From Paenibacillus rigui (GTDB lineage: Bacteria; Bacillota; Bacilli; Paenibacillales; NBRC-103111): a DNA stretch of 64,000 nucleotides. The notes beneath the pieces were generated by a model, which was not told the DNA's origin, ran no database searches, and saw only the letters and a program-made list of their open reading frames with translations. This document shows positions 34,741 through 43,138 of the stretch, one piece after another. Each line of letters opens with the position of its first letter. The stretch's first letter is position 1. Position numbers and translations under genes: made by a program. The stretch spans positions 168,435 through 232,434 of the forward strand of contig NZ_NMQW01000025.1 in assembly GCF_002234615.1 (NCBI RefSeq). Direction: 5' to 3'.

Positions 34741-35685
34741 ATGAAGCTTCGCTTTGGCCTTCGCGTGGTCATAAGCTGTTTGGGATGCTTCCTAGCGGTA
34801 GGGCTGGGACTCATCCCGCTGACCCGAATGCCTTTATTCTCCGAAAGCATGACGGAATCGCCGCGCGCCGCACCTCCCGCTCCATCGTCTCTTCCCACAG
34901 GGGAGGTACGAGCCGCTGCCGGGGAGGAGGAACGGGTAACTACTCAGCTGCAGCTTGGGGGCTTCCTCTGCGCTTCATGTGGGCCGTCTATGTCCAAGAA
35001 CGAATGTATAGGGATGGAGAAAACGGCCTACTTGACGTTCGATGACGGCCCTTCCGGAAATACGCTTCGCATTTTGCGCATTTTGCGGGAGCATGGCGTT
35101 CGGGCGACGTTCTTTGTAACTGGCCGGGCTGCCGCCGCGGACAAGCATAGCTTGCAAGCGATCGTGGAAGCGGGGCATGCTTTGGGGAATCATACGTATT
35201 CCCATGATTACAATCGCGTTTATGCCTCTACGGAGGCATTTCAAGCGGATGTCCGGCGGCTGGACCGGTTCCTGGAGCAGACGGTTGGCGTCAAACCCCG
35301 GATCATGCGGTTTCCGGGAGGCTCGAACAATCACCAGAGCCGGAAATACGGCGGCTCGAATGTAATGACTAACATCATCCGTGACATATCGCAGCAAGGG
35401 TACAGCTATTTCGACTGGAATGTAAGCTCGACCGATGCGGCCGGTGCGGTAGTCAGTGAGGAGCAGATCGTAGAGGCTGTAAAGCAAAATAGCAGAGGGA
35501 AGCGGCAGGCAATTATTTTAATGCACGATCTGGATCAGAAAACGACGACGGTGGATGCTCTGCCGCACATCATTCGGCATCTAAAGGAGCAGGGCTATCG
35601 TTTCGACGTGCTCAACAAGAAATCGTTCACCTTCCAATTTTTGAAGCCCGGGTTGGAAATCAATCGGCGGAAGCATACTAGCTAA
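34741..35685 (+). CDS. Polysaccharide deacetylase (NodB domain)
   Basis: Exported or membrane-anchored deacetylase, 314 residues. A signal anchor (about 5-28) precedes a Pro/Ala-rich spacer and the NodB domain from about residue 95: TFDDGP (catalytic base and metal Asp), HTYSHD (metal His pair), MRFPGG and LMHD. The substrate is N-acetylated peptidoglycan or another wall glycan. ATG 34741 is preceded by GAGGGGG; the GTG at 34723 overlaps that site. Two small genes follow on the same strand. Confidence 0.87.
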   Translation: MKLRFGLRVVISCLGCFLAVGLGLIPLTRMPLFSESMTESPRAAPPAPSSLPTGEVRAAAGEEERVTTQLQLGGFLCASCGPSMSKNECIGMEKTAYLTFDDGPSGNTLRILRILREHGVRATFFVTGRAAAADKHSLQAIVEAGHALGNHTYSHDYNRVYASTEAFQADVRRLDRFLEQTVGVKPRIMRFPGGSNNHQSRKYGGSNVMTNIIRDISQQGYSYFDWNVSSTDAAGAVVSEEQIVEAVKQNSRGKRQAIILMHDLDQKTTTVDALPHIIRHLKEQGYRFDVLNKKSFTFQFLKPGLEINRRKHTS

Positions 35686-35706
35686 AAAGATGAAAGGAGC
35701 TTATCG

Positions 35707-35838
35707 ATGAACAATCACCTTTCGGAGTCCAAGGAGCAAGAGCAGCAGGCAGAGCAAAATAAAAAGATATCACAGCGGGTATCCGATGCGGCAGGCACCG
35801 ATAAAAAGCTGCGGGGACCGAACCGTCCCTCAGTTTAA
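35707..35838 (+). CDS. 43-residue hydrophilic protein
   Basis: Very polar small protein rich in Glu, Gln and Lys, ending GPNRPSV. No family is recognised; small hydrophilic proteins of this kind in sporeformers are often spore-associated, which is only a suggestion. AAAGGAG is 7 nt before ATG 35707, a strong ribosome site, and the gene lies 21 bp after the deacetylase, so it is probably a real third member of that transcript. Confidence 0.55.
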   Translation: MNNHLSESKEQEQQAEQNKKISQRVSDAAGTDKKLRGPNRPSV

Positions 35839-35887
35839 TTCAGAAGCCACGAAGGCAGATGCATCACGGATGAGGAGGGAAAGATTG

Positions 35888-36292
35888 ATGGACCGTAATG
35901 AGAATGGTAAGCCGGTTCGCCCTGTTGCCGGAAGCAAAGATAACAGCGAGCTGGACCCGTTTGAAATTAACTTTTTACCGGAATTTAAGCAAGGGACGGA
36001 ACCGAAGGAGCCTTTTGTTAATTCACAGGGCGTAGTCATTGGAGATCATAATTATGAATCCCCGCAATCGCCTTTGGAGAACTGGTCCAAGGACGTAGAC
36101 CCGGTTGTAATGGCTGGAGACGAGTGGGTACATCCGTACAAAGATGTCGGTTTTCATACGAGCGAGAATAAAGATTTGTTTGAAAAAGGCATCCCTCCCC
36201 AAGGGGGAATATTTATGCATCCCGACAAGGACGTAGCTTACCCTGCTTATAACGCCCCCAACGAAGCGATGAAAAAGTCTACAAAAAAATAG
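35888..36292 (+). CDS. Hydrophilic protein, DUF3905-like
   Basis: A 134-residue soluble protein with conserved-looking blocks DPFEINFLPEF, PLENWSKDVDPVVMAGDEWVHP and a final MHPDKDVAYP. This pattern recalls DUF3905 proteins of sporeformers, whose function is unknown. AGGAGGG lies 10 nt before ATG 35888; the ORF extends further upstream through the preceding small gene in another frame. It lies in line with the deacetylase and the 43-residue gene. Confidence 0.65.
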   Translation: MDRNENGKPVRPVAGSKDNSELDPFEINFLPEFKQGTEPKEPFVNSQGVVIGDHNYESPQSPLENWSKDVDPVVMAGDEWVHPYKDVGFHTSENKDLFEKGIPPQGGIFMHPDKDVAYPAYNAPNEAMKKSTKK

Positions 36293-36318
36293 AATGCCCT
36301 TTTTTAAACACAGATGCT

Positions 36319-36346
36319 TTGCTTTCATTCCTAGCCGATGTATAAT
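36319..36346 (+). promoter_or_regulatory. Promoter for the bacilliredoxin gene
   Basis: TTGCTT at 36319-36324, a 16-nt spacer and a perfect TATAAT at 36341-36346, 54 nt upstream of the start codon. Confidence 0.65.
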
Positions 36347-36400
36347 GGAACATATGATAGTTTGTATATCCTTATGTAGGTAAAAGGAGTGAAAGATATT

Positions 36401-36835
36401 ATGCAATTTCAATTTGATTCATACATGAGAGATATGGTTCAGCCGATGCGCGATGACTTGACCCGTATCGGTATTAGCGAGCTTCGTACACCGGAGGAGG
36501 TTGTTGAACATCTTCCGAACGCAGAGGGCACGGCCCTGCTCGTCATTAACTCCGTTTGCGGCTGTGCCGCCGGCCAATGCCGTCCAGGTGTAGCCAAAGC
36601 CCTGCAAAATGAAGTGAAGCCGGATCACCTGTTTACGGTGTTTGCCGGACAGGATAAGGAAGCAACGGCTAAAGCTCGCGAGTACTTGGCTCCGTATCCG
36701 CCTTCTTCTCCGTCCATCGCTTTGTTCAAGGACGGACAGCTGGTTCATTTCATTCAGCGTCATCAGATCGAGGACCGTTCGGCCGAAATGATTGCGAACG
36801 ACCTGATCTCCGCTTTCGAAGAATATTGCAAATAA
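36401..36835 (+). CDS. brxB: Bacilliredoxin (BrxA/BrxB family)
   Basis: A 144-residue thioredoxin-fold protein with the family active site CGC in NSVCGCAAGQCRPG. Bacilliredoxins remove bacillithiol from S-bacillithiolated proteins after oxidative stress, working with bacillithiol and the reductase YpdA. The start MQFQFDSYMRDMVQPMRDDLTRIG is close to YqiW. ATG 36401 lies 11 nt after AAAGGAG; GTG 36389 overlaps that site. I cannot firmly separate BrxA from BrxB. It has its own promoter and terminator. Confidence 0.88.
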   Translation: MQFQFDSYMRDMVQPMRDDLTRIGISELRTPEEVVEHLPNAEGTALLVINSVCGCAAGQCRPGVAKALQNEVKPDHLFTVFAGQDKEATAKAREYLAPYPPSSPSIALFKDGQLVHFIQRHQIEDRSAEMIANDLISAFEEYCK

Positions 36836-36847
36836 CGCATCAAGAAG

Positions 36848-36892
36848 CTCCCGTAAGCCTGGATAATGATCCGGGTATACGGGAGTTTTTTT
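36848..36892 (+). terminator. Intrinsic terminator after bacilliredoxin
   Basis: CTCCCGTA and TACGGGAG arms with inner GGA/TCC pairing and seven T. Confidence 0.92.
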
Positions 36893-36903
36893 GGTAGATT
36901 AAG

Positions 36904-36931
36904 AAAGATGGCGAAGCCGTTTATCCATGGA
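36904..36931 (+). repeat. Intergenic element, copy B
   Basis: AAAGATGGCGAAGCCG then TTTATCC, sharing GGCGAAGCCGTTTATCC with the other copies. It lies upstream of the nadE promoter, so at this site it is not part of the predicted nadE mRNA. Confidence 0.55.
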
Positions 36932-36951
36932 TGCCTTCTAGCTTTGTATAG

Positions 36952-36981
36952 TTGCATTGGGGAAGCGGAGTTAACTATACT
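36952..36981 (+). promoter_or_regulatory. Promoter for nadE-acpS
   Basis: TTGCAT at 36952-36957, an 18-nt spacer and TATACT at 36976-36981, about 35 nt before the nadE start. Confidence 0.55.
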
Positions 36982-37016
36982 TAATAGTAAACGGACGAAG
37001 GGGAGAGGTGGACAAT

Positions 37017-37826
37017 ATGAGCTTGCAGCAGGAAATTATCGCGAAGCTTGGCGTGAAGCCGGAAATTAACGTGGATGAGGAAATCCGCAAGCGCGTTGAT
37101 TTTTTGAAGGAATACGTGCTGAAAGCGGGAGTGGACGGGCTGCTGATTGCGATTAGCGGCGGCATTGACAGTGCGGTTACAACAGGGCTCTGTATTCAAG
37201 CCACGAACGAGCTGACGGAAGAGAAGGGGAAGGAGTACAAAACCGTTGGGGTCTTTCAGCCCTATGGCGAGCAAGCGGATATTGCCGACAGCTACGCGGT
37301 AGCGGATGCCTTTGCGCTGAAGTATAAAATTGAGACGAACATCGAGGAAGCCGTCAATGAAATTGCTTTGGAGGCGGAATACGGGCTGAAGTCGATTGGT
37401 GAGCATCGTCACCTGAGCCGTGGCGGAAAGGGCAATGTTAAGGCAAGAACCCGGATGGTGCTGCAATATGCACTGGCCTTCGAGCTGAATCTGCTCGTTG
37501 TCGGAACGGACCATGCTTCTGAGGCGATCACAGGCTTCTTCACCAAATACGGAGACGGAGCGGTCGATATTACGCCCTTGAGCTCCTTGAACAAGCGTCA
37601 GGTTCGCCAGCTTGCAGCCAAGCTGGGCGTTCCGCAAAGCGTATTGGATAAAGCTCCAACCGCAGGCTTATGGGAAGGGCAGACGGATGAGGCCGAGCTC
37701 GGCATCACTTATGATGCCAACAGCGCTTATTTGGAAGGTAAGGATATCGATGCTGCAGCCAAAGAAAAGCTGGAGAAGCAGTACTTGAAGACCGAGCATA
37801 AACGTGCCGGCATTCCGGGCATTTAA
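37017..37826 (+). CDS. nadE: NAD synthetase, ammonia-dependent
   Basis: Amidates nicotinate adenine dinucleotide to NAD using ATP and ammonia, cytoplasmic, 269 residues. The ATP pyrophosphatase loop SGGIDS is in LLIAISGGIDSAVT (about residues 41-46); KGNVKARTRM, GTDHASEAITGFFTKYGDG and the C-terminal ITYDANSAYLEGK follow. There is no glutaminase domain, hence the ammonia-dependent type. ATG 37017 follows GGAGAGGTGG; GTG 37008 is part of that ribosome site. It is 32 bp upstream of acpS and probably co-transcribed. Confidence 0.94.
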   Translation: MSLQQEIIAKLGVKPEINVDEEIRKRVDFLKEYVLKAGVDGLLIAISGGIDSAVTTGLCIQATNELTEEKGKEYKTVGVFQPYGEQADIADSYAVADAFALKYKIETNIEEAVNEIALEAEYGLKSIGEHRHLSRGGKGNVKARTRMVLQYALAFELNLLVVGTDHASEAITGFFTKYGDGAVDITPLSSLNKRQVRQLAAKLGVPQSVLDKAPTAGLWEGQTDEAELGITYDANSAYLEGKDIDAAAKEKLEKQYLKTEHKRAGIPGI

Positions 37827-37858
37827 CGAATTGATTTGAAACGAGGGAAGCGTTCACG

Positions 37859-38272
37859 ATGATTATCGGGATTGGAACCGATTTGGTTGCCATCGAGCGG
37901 GTCCGCTCCATACTCGGCAATTCGGTCGCCGACCGATTTATGGAGAGGGTGCTGACGCCTGCTGAGCGGGAGCTGGCCTCGCGAAGGCAGGGAAGGCTGG
38001 CCGAGTTCGTGTCCGGCCGCTTTGCAGCCAAGGAGGCCGTCAGCAAGGCTTTTGGCTGCGGTATCGGGAAGCAGCTGTCGCTGCAGGATATGGAAGTGCT
38101 TCCGGATGCGCTCGGCAAGCCGATTTGCCGCATAGCTGACGCGGCGCTCAGGCGGCTGCAGCTAGAGCCGGGTGCGACGGCGGTGCATTTGAGCATCACG
38201 CATACGGACACGATGGCGATGGCGTATGCCATCGTGGAACGGACAGAGGGCGGCCGCGACACATCGGCCTGA
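37859..38272 (+). CDS. acpS: Holo-acyl-carrier-protein synthase
   Basis: Transfers the phosphopantetheine group from CoA to the active Ser of apo-ACP, activating fatty acid synthesis. The 137-residue protein starts MIIGIGTDLVAIERV (the Mg-binding Asp region), has GRFAAKEAVSKAFG (the Glu/Lys active-site helix) and ends with HLSITHTDTMAMA. GAGGGAAG precedes ATG 37859 at a rather long spacing. Length is slightly above the usual 120 or so residues, because of a polar tail. Confidence 0.93.
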   Translation: MIIGIGTDLVAIERVRSILGNSVADRFMERVLTPAERELASRRQGRLAEFVSGRFAAKEAVSKAFGCGIGKQLSLQDMEVLPDALGKPICRIADAALRRLQLEPGATAVHLSITHTDTMAMAYAIVERTEGGRDTSA

Positions 38273-38276
38273 AGCT

Positions 38277-38300
38277 TGGAGCCTGGAGCCTGGAGCCTAC
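38277..38300 (+). repeat. Short tandem repeat TGGAGCC
   Basis: Three adjacent copies of the heptamer TGGAGCC immediately downstream of acpS; the remaining 265 bp to the cytochrome gene contain a terminator and no gene that I can support. Confidence 0.5.
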
Positions 38301-38354
38301 CTGAGGCATAGGGCATAAAGCAACAGCAGCGCGGCTGCGCTCCCGCGTTATAGA

Positions 38355-38396
38355 AATAAGCCTGCACCCCTTCATACAAGGGGCTGCAGGCTTATT
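38355..38396 (+). terminator. Intrinsic terminator after acpS
   Basis: AATAAGCCTGCA and TGCAGGCTTATT arms with inner CCTT/AAGG pairing. Confidence 0.8.
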
Positions 38397-38538
38397 GGCG
38401 ATAAAACCAGCCGCTGAACGCGGCTGCCGCTCATCTTCGCAAGGCTTCGATAAAGGTCGCGGATCCGTGCCGTTGTACAGCGGGGTCTTTTACGCTTGTA
38501 CAACGGCCGAAGCGGCCGATGCGAGCGCAGCGCACCGG

Positions 38539-38928
38539 TCATTTTTTAGCGGCGAGCCAGGCAGCCAGGGCATCGACTTCCTCCGGCTTCAGCTTGGAGC
38601 CGAAACCCGGCATTCCGTTGCCGCCGTTCGTAATCTGTTTCGCAATCTGATCCTTGCTCAGCTTGGAGCCGATCTTCTGCAGATTGGTGGTAGGCCCTAC
38701 CTTGCCCTCCAGATTATTTCCATGACATGACAGGCATGTCTGCTTGTACAGCGCCTGCACCTGCTCCGGCGCTTCGGCTAATGCCGCATTCGAGCTTGCA
38801 TTCGGATTTTTATCGCCTCCGAACGGCTCGCCTCCATTTTTTGCAGGGCTGCCGCAGCCGGCCAGTGCCATGACGAGCAGCAGAGCGATAAGTCCCCGCT
38901 GCCCCAATCCTGATGTGAAACCTTTCAT
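38539..38928 (-). CDS. Cytochrome c-551-type lipoprotein
   Basis: Small membrane-anchored electron carrier, 129 residues. A lipobox LAGC ends the signal peptide (about residue 24), followed by a polar linker and a single class I cytochrome c domain with the heme-binding CLSCH and the axial Met in GMPGF. Such CccB-like proteins donate electrons to caa3-type oxidase. GGAGG precedes ATG 38928; the upstream ATG at 38976 overlaps the AraC-type gene stop and has no site. It lies 44 bp after the AraC-type gene on the same strand, so both may share a transcript. Confidence 0.87.
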   Translation of the reverse strand: MKGFTSGLGQRGLIALLLVMALAGCGSPAKNGGEPFGGDKNPNASSNAALAEAPEQVQALYKQTCLSCHGNNLEGKVGPTTNLQKIGSKLSKDQIAKQITNGGNGMPGFGSKLKPEEVDALAAWLAAKK

Positions 38929-38972
38929 TCCGATCAGTCCTCCGATGCTTGTTCTCTTGTTCACGCTTTCGT

Positions 38973-39836
38973 TCATCCCCGGTCCACGACAGGGGCGAAC
39001 CGGTGTTTTTTCGCATAATCGCGGGGCGACACGCCGGTCACCTTTTTGAAAATACGGCTAAAGTAAAACTCATCCGTATAGCCTACACTGTTGGCGATCG
39101 ACTTTAACCGGTAATCATAGAGCACGAGCAGCTCTTTGGCGCGGTCCACCCGCAGATGCGTCAAGTAATCGATGGGGCTGTAGCCGATAAACTTTTTGAA
39201 TAAGCGGGAATAATGGCTTACGCTCAATCCGGCCATCTGTGCCAGTCCTTCCAGGGTTAACGGCTCCTGATAGTGTCCGACCATGTAGTCCTGCGTCAGC
39301 TCAATGGCTGCGGTCGTGTCGCCTGCGATTTTTTGCGCACGGAAATCCTGAATCAGTGTGAGAAATATTTCAAGCAGCAATATTTTGCGCCGCATCGCGG
39401 TCATATGGCCTCTCCGCTTCCACAGCATATCCAACTGCTCGAACAAATAAATAAGCTGCGGGGTATTGGTGACGGTGTACATGCCTTCCAGCGGAAAGGC
39501 CGATTCCGCAGCGCTGCGATAAATCCACTGTTCCTTCTCCTCGTAAGTTTCCGTATAATGAAAACGTAGGAAGTAGTATTCCAGCGGTTGTTCAGGGTCC
39601 GTTTGCCGTTCCACGATCATCCCGGGACTGAAGGCGAAGAACTTGCCCGGCTCTGCAGGATAATGTGTGCCGTTGATGGTGAAGGTGCCTTTGCCCTTAA
39701 TAACCAGCCAGATGGAATGGTGCTGAATGGTTCGGGGCAGCTGGTGCCATTCCGGACTGCATTTCTGGTGCCCGACCAGGAGGATCGATATAACCAGCTT
39801 ATTCAGCCGCGCGGCCAGCTCACCGGGAGTTAACAT
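38973..39836 (-). CDS. AraC-family transcriptional regulator
   Basis: A 287-residue regulator with an N-terminal cupin-like domain (HHSIWLVIKGKGTFTINGTHYPAEPGKFFAFSPG) and a C-terminal double helix-turn-helix (LEGLAQMAGLSVSHYSRLFKKFIGYSP and IANSVGYTDEFYFSRIFKKVTGVSP). The ligand is unknown. GGAGGAGTGAG precedes ATG 39836. It is divergent from mutY and upstream of the cytochrome c-551 gene in the same direction. Confidence 0.87.
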   Translation of the reverse strand: MLTPGELAARLNKLVISILLVGHQKCSPEWHQLPRTIQHHSIWLVIKGKGTFTINGTHYPAEPGKFFAFSPGMIVERQTDPEQPLEYYFLRFHYTETYEEKEQWIYRSAAESAFPLEGMYTVTNTPQLIYLFEQLDMLWKRRGHMTAMRRKILLLEIFLTLIQDFRAQKIAGDTTAAIELTQDYMVGHYQEPLTLEGLAQMAGLSVSHYSRLFKKFIGYSPIDYLTHLRVDRAKELLVLYDYRLKSIANSVGYTDEFYFSRIFKKVTGVSPRDYAKKHRFAPVVDRG

Positions 39837-39869
39837 AGGGCTCACTCCTCCGATGGATATTTCCATTAT

Positions 39870-39878
39870 TATACCATA
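39870..39878 (-). promoter_or_regulatory. Extended -10 promoter for the AraC-cytochrome transcript
   Basis: Minus-strand TGGTATAAT, a perfect -10 with a TG extension, 34 nt upstream of the AraC-type start. No clear -35. Confidence 0.55.
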
Positions 39879-39904
39879 ATCGTTTGCATTTAGAAGGAGA
39901 CTCA

Positions 39905-41047
39905 ATGGATACAGAACAGAAGAAAACGTACTTTTCAACGGAGCTGCTGGCTTGGTACCGAAGGCATCGCCGTGATCTGCCTTGGCGCCGGAGCCGCAAC
40001 CCGTATTATATTTGGATTTCCGAAGTGATGCTGCAGCAAACACGTGTGGACACAGTCATACCGTATTTTAACCGGTTTATTGAACGCTTTCCGACGACGG
40101 AGGCTTTGGCGAATGCACCGGAAGAGGACGTGCTGAAGCTGTGGGAAGGACTGGGCTACTACTCCCGCGCACGTAATTTGCAAGCAGCCGTACGGGAGGT
40201 TCATGAACGGTATGGCGGGGTTGTGCCGAACACGAAAGAAGAGATTTCCTCACTCAAGGGTGTAGGCCCTTATACGTCTGGCGCTGTGCTTAGCATTGCT
40301 TACAATGTACCGGAGCCTGCCGTTGACGGTAATGTTATGAGGGTGCTTTCCAGATACTTTTTAATCGAGGAAGATATTATGAAAGGGAGCACGAGGGTGC
40401 TGATGGAAAAGCTCGCGAAGGAGCTCATTCCTGACGGGGCCGCAGGGGATTTCAATCAAGGCCTGATGGAACTGGGAGCGCTCGTATGCACCCCGCGTTC
40501 ACCCCACTGCCTGACCTGTTCGGTCATGGAGCATTGCGCAGCCAGGGAAGCGGGGATGGAAGAGGCGCTGCCTGTGAAGAAAAAGGCCAAGCCGCCGCGT
40601 CCCGAGTACCGGATGGCGGCATTGATCGAAGGTGCCGGTGCGAATGAGGGCCGCGTGCTGATCCGCCAGCGTCCGCAAGAAGGGCTGCTCGCCAGAATGT
40701 GGGAGCTGCCTCATGCGGAGGTGCCGTTCGCCTACGCGTCAGTCGATTCCCCGACGCCAGGTGAGCTGCAGCCATCGATAGCAGCTTTGGCCGAACGGCT
40801 TGCGGAGGAGACGGTTTCGTTCGAGGCGGAACGCTGGTTTATGCATGCGGAGCATACGTTCAGCCATATTCACTGGGATATGCAGATCGTGACCGGCAGA
40901 CTTTCGTCTCCTGTCCTAGCCTCCGCCACGGAGCTGCCTTTGCCTTCACACTATCAGTGGCTCGACAGGGAGAGCATGGGGCAGTACGCGTTTCCGAATG
41001 TTTTTTTGCGCATTCTGAACCGGTACTTTGATTCTGCAGAAGCATAA
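39905..41047 (+). CDS. mutY: A/G-specific adenine DNA glycosylase
   Basis: Removes adenine mispaired with 8-oxoguanine. The 380-residue enzyme has the catalytic Glu in EVMLQQTRVDTV, the helix-hairpin-helix LKGVGPYTSGAVLS, the catalytic Asp in PAVDGNVMRV, and the [4Fe-4S] loop C-x6-C-x2-C-x5-C (CTPRSPHCLTCSVMEHC). A C-terminal NUDIX-like domain recognises 8-oxoG. AGAAGGAGA precedes ATG 39905. Confidence 0.95.
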   Translation: MDTEQKKTYFSTELLAWYRRHRRDLPWRRSRNPYYIWISEVMLQQTRVDTVIPYFNRFIERFPTTEALANAPEEDVLKLWEGLGYYSRARNLQAAVREVHERYGGVVPNTKEEISSLKGVGPYTSGAVLSIAYNVPEPAVDGNVMRVLSRYFLIEEDIMKGSTRVLMEKLAKELIPDGAAGDFNQGLMELGALVCTPRSPHCLTCSVMEHCAAREAGMEEALPVKKKAKPPRPEYRMAALIEGAGANEGRVLIRQRPQEGLLARMWELPHAEVPFAYASVDSPTPGELQPSIAALAERLAEETVSFEAERWFMHAEHTFSHIHWDMQIVTGRLSSPVLASATELPLPSHYQWLDRESMGQYAFPNVFLRILNRYFDSAEA

Positions 41048-41158
41048 GCGTGCCGGGGCGGGATTCGTGAGCGAACAACGGACTGCAGATACTTTCCCGC
41101 TTCGCCGATCGTTATCAGAGCAAACCGCTCGTCCGCTCCATCGCTTATTCATCGGCTT

Positions 41159-41848
41159 CTATTCCGGAGCTGTTTTGGTTTTTAACGCATCCATGTTCTT
41201 GATGGAGATTAATTTTTTCTCAATGCCGATAATCTGCTCCTCTTGAAGCTCCTGAAGCACCTTCGTAACGGATTCTCTCACGGTGCCTGCCATATTGGCC
41301 AATTGCTGATGCGTCAGCTTCATGTTGATCAGCAAGCTATCGCTTTGAGCAATGCCGTGCTCCTCAGCCAGCCTGCATAGTACTTTGATCGTTCGCGTCC
41401 TGACGTCGAGGAAGGTTAGGTCATAGATTTGCTCGTTGGCTTTGCGAAGCCGGTCCATCGTCATTTCCAGCAGCCTCAGACTGAGCTTGGGCGAACGCTC
41501 GAGAAATTGATAGAAGGCTTGCCGGCTCAAGCTGTACATCGTCGTGGCTTCCAGCGTTTCGGCGGTAGCCGAGCGGGTAAGCCCTTTTTGAATTAAAGAC
41601 ATTTCTCCGAAAAAATCTCCCCGATCGAACAGGGATAAAATAATTTCCTTCGCATGATCAATTCTGTATATTTTGACCAAGCCTGTCTCAATAATAAAAA
41701 ACTCTTCTCCCAAATCTCCTTCAAAAAACAAAACGGTATTCTTCCTGAACTTGCGTTCTACGAACAACGGGGCGATGGCATCCAGCTCGTAGTCCGTCAT
41801 ATCCTGAAACAAAGGTACGTTTTTCAGCAAAGGAATCATGATTTGCAT
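41159..41848 (-). CDS. Crp/Fnr-family transcriptional regulator
   Basis: A 229-residue regulator with an N-terminal cyclic-nucleotide-binding beta-roll (about 10-125, FFEGDLGEEFFIIETGLVKIYRI) and a C-terminal winged helix (about 150-215, LTHQQLANMAGTVRESVTKVLQEL). No cysteine cluster of the Fnr type is present, so it is not an obvious iron-sulfur oxygen sensor. The effector is unknown. The ribosome site is weak, and ATG 41839 is an alternative start. It is separated by 26 bp from the HD-GYP gene upstream on the same strand, so the two may be co-transcribed. Confidence 0.85.
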   Translation of the reverse strand: MQIMIPLLKNVPLFQDMTDYELDAIAPLFVERKFRKNTVLFFEGDLGEEFFIIETGLVKIYRIDHAKEIILSLFDRGDFFGEMSLIQKGLTRSATAETLEATTMYSLSRQAFYQFLERSPKLSLRLLEMTMDRLRKANEQIYDLTFLDVRTRTIKVLCRLAEEHGIAQSDSLLINMKLTHQQLANMAGTVRESVTKVLQELQEEQIIGIEKKLISIKNMDALKTKTAPE

Positions 41849-41874
41849 AGCCTAAGCTCATCTCTTTTCCAAAC

Positions 41875-42993
41875 TTAATGGACCATTGCATCTTCACCGA
41901 TCCGGTCAATCATGATATGCAGATGGCGCGATAAATCAATCTCCATAGGCTGCTTCAAGCTTTCTCCCAGCTCATTGGTCAGGACCCTGATCACGGGGCG
42001 CTGCTTGAATGTCGGATTGTACTTGGATACGATGCCGATTTGACCGGTGCTCAAGCGGACGGTCAGTCCGGCAGGGTATATGGCAACCTTACTTCGAAAG
42101 GTATCGACCTTTTCTCTATCATACAATGTTCCGGCTCTCGTGCAAAGATTTTCCAATGCATGATCCGGCGGCATGGCGGGTCGGTAGGGCCTGGGGTTCG
42201 TCATCGCGTCATAAGCGTCCAGCAAACCTACCCATTGGGCAAAAGGGTGGATGCCGGCATCCGTTAAACCTGCAGGGTAGCCGGAGCCGTTAATTTTCTC
42301 ATGATGCTGAAGCGCACAATGCGCCGATAAAAGTGGAATGCCCGGCATCTCCTTGACGATGCGGAAGCCGTATTCCGTATGCTTTTGAATCGCTTCATAC
42401 TCCAGCGGCGTGAGAGGGGTCGTTTTTAACAAAAGCTTGGGGGATACTTGGGTATTGCCGATATCGTGAAGCATGGCGCCCAGTCCAAGAGCAAAAATTT
42501 GCTCCCGGTCCAAATTCTCGATCATCCCGATACGCGTGGCATATACGCACGTATTCAGCGCGTTCTGACACAGATGCTCCAGAATCGAGAAGCTGCTCCG
42601 GTTTGCCGGCATCAAAAAAATGGTATCATCATAGGTCAGGTTCTGGTGCTTCAAATCATCATAAATGATTTTCATGGAGTGCAAGGCGGCGTTGGACAAA
42701 AATTGCCGTTCCCCACTGCTCCATTCCCCGGTTTGATGCAGGCGCTGATAGGCTCGAAGCAGGTGGAGCCTCACGGCCGCCCGGGTTTCTTCGCGCAGGG
42801 CGTCTTGAATTTGTATGTCCTCTGTCTGTTTGTCCTCGATATACAGCTGCTGATATCCCATGTGCACCAGCTTGCGGATACGGACAGCACAAAGCTCAGC
42901 CCCGGATTCGAGCAAAAGTTGACCATCCTCGGACATGATGGGTTTACCGAGGCGCATCCCCGGCTGAACCATGGATATAGGGAGTAATCGCAT
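41875..42993 (-). CDS. HD-GYP domain protein
   Basis: Predicted cyclic-di-GMP phosphodiesterase, 372 residues. An N-terminal domain of about 130 residues is shared with the protein at 49020. The HD-GYP core has the HD pair in GAMLHDIGNTQVS, the HHEKINGSGYP signature and LLDAYDAMTNPRPYRP. The usual Lys of HDIGK is Asn, but the metal ligands and GYP are intact. A C-terminal beta domain of about 65 residues follows. No membrane segments. Degradation of c-di-GMP is inferred from the family. Confidence 0.82.
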   Translation of the reverse strand: MRLLPISMVQPGMRLGKPIMSEDGQLLLESGAELCAVRIRKLVHMGYQQLYIEDKQTEDIQIQDALREETRAAVRLHLLRAYQRLHQTGEWSSGERQFLSNAALHSMKIIYDDLKHQNLTYDDTIFLMPANRSSFSILEHLCQNALNTCVYATRIGMIENLDREQIFALGLGAMLHDIGNTQVSPKLLLKTTPLTPLEYEAIQKHTEYGFRIVKEMPGIPLLSAHCALQHHEKINGSGYPAGLTDAGIHPFAQWVGLLDAYDAMTNPRPYRPAMPPDHALENLCTRAGTLYDREKVDTFRSKVAIYPAGLTVRLSTGQIGIVSKYNPTFKQRPVIRVLTNELGESLKQPMEIDLSRHLHIMIDRIGEDAMVH

Positions 42994-43138
42994 TAGGGCT
43001 TATACCACCTCAGTGTTCACAGACATTATGTATATTATTTCATATTGGGAACGAAAATTCTGTGAAATGTGTAACCGAATATAAAATAAGAGAGAGAACA
43101 GTGATGTTCTCTCCCTTGGATGGAACGAAAAACGGCAC

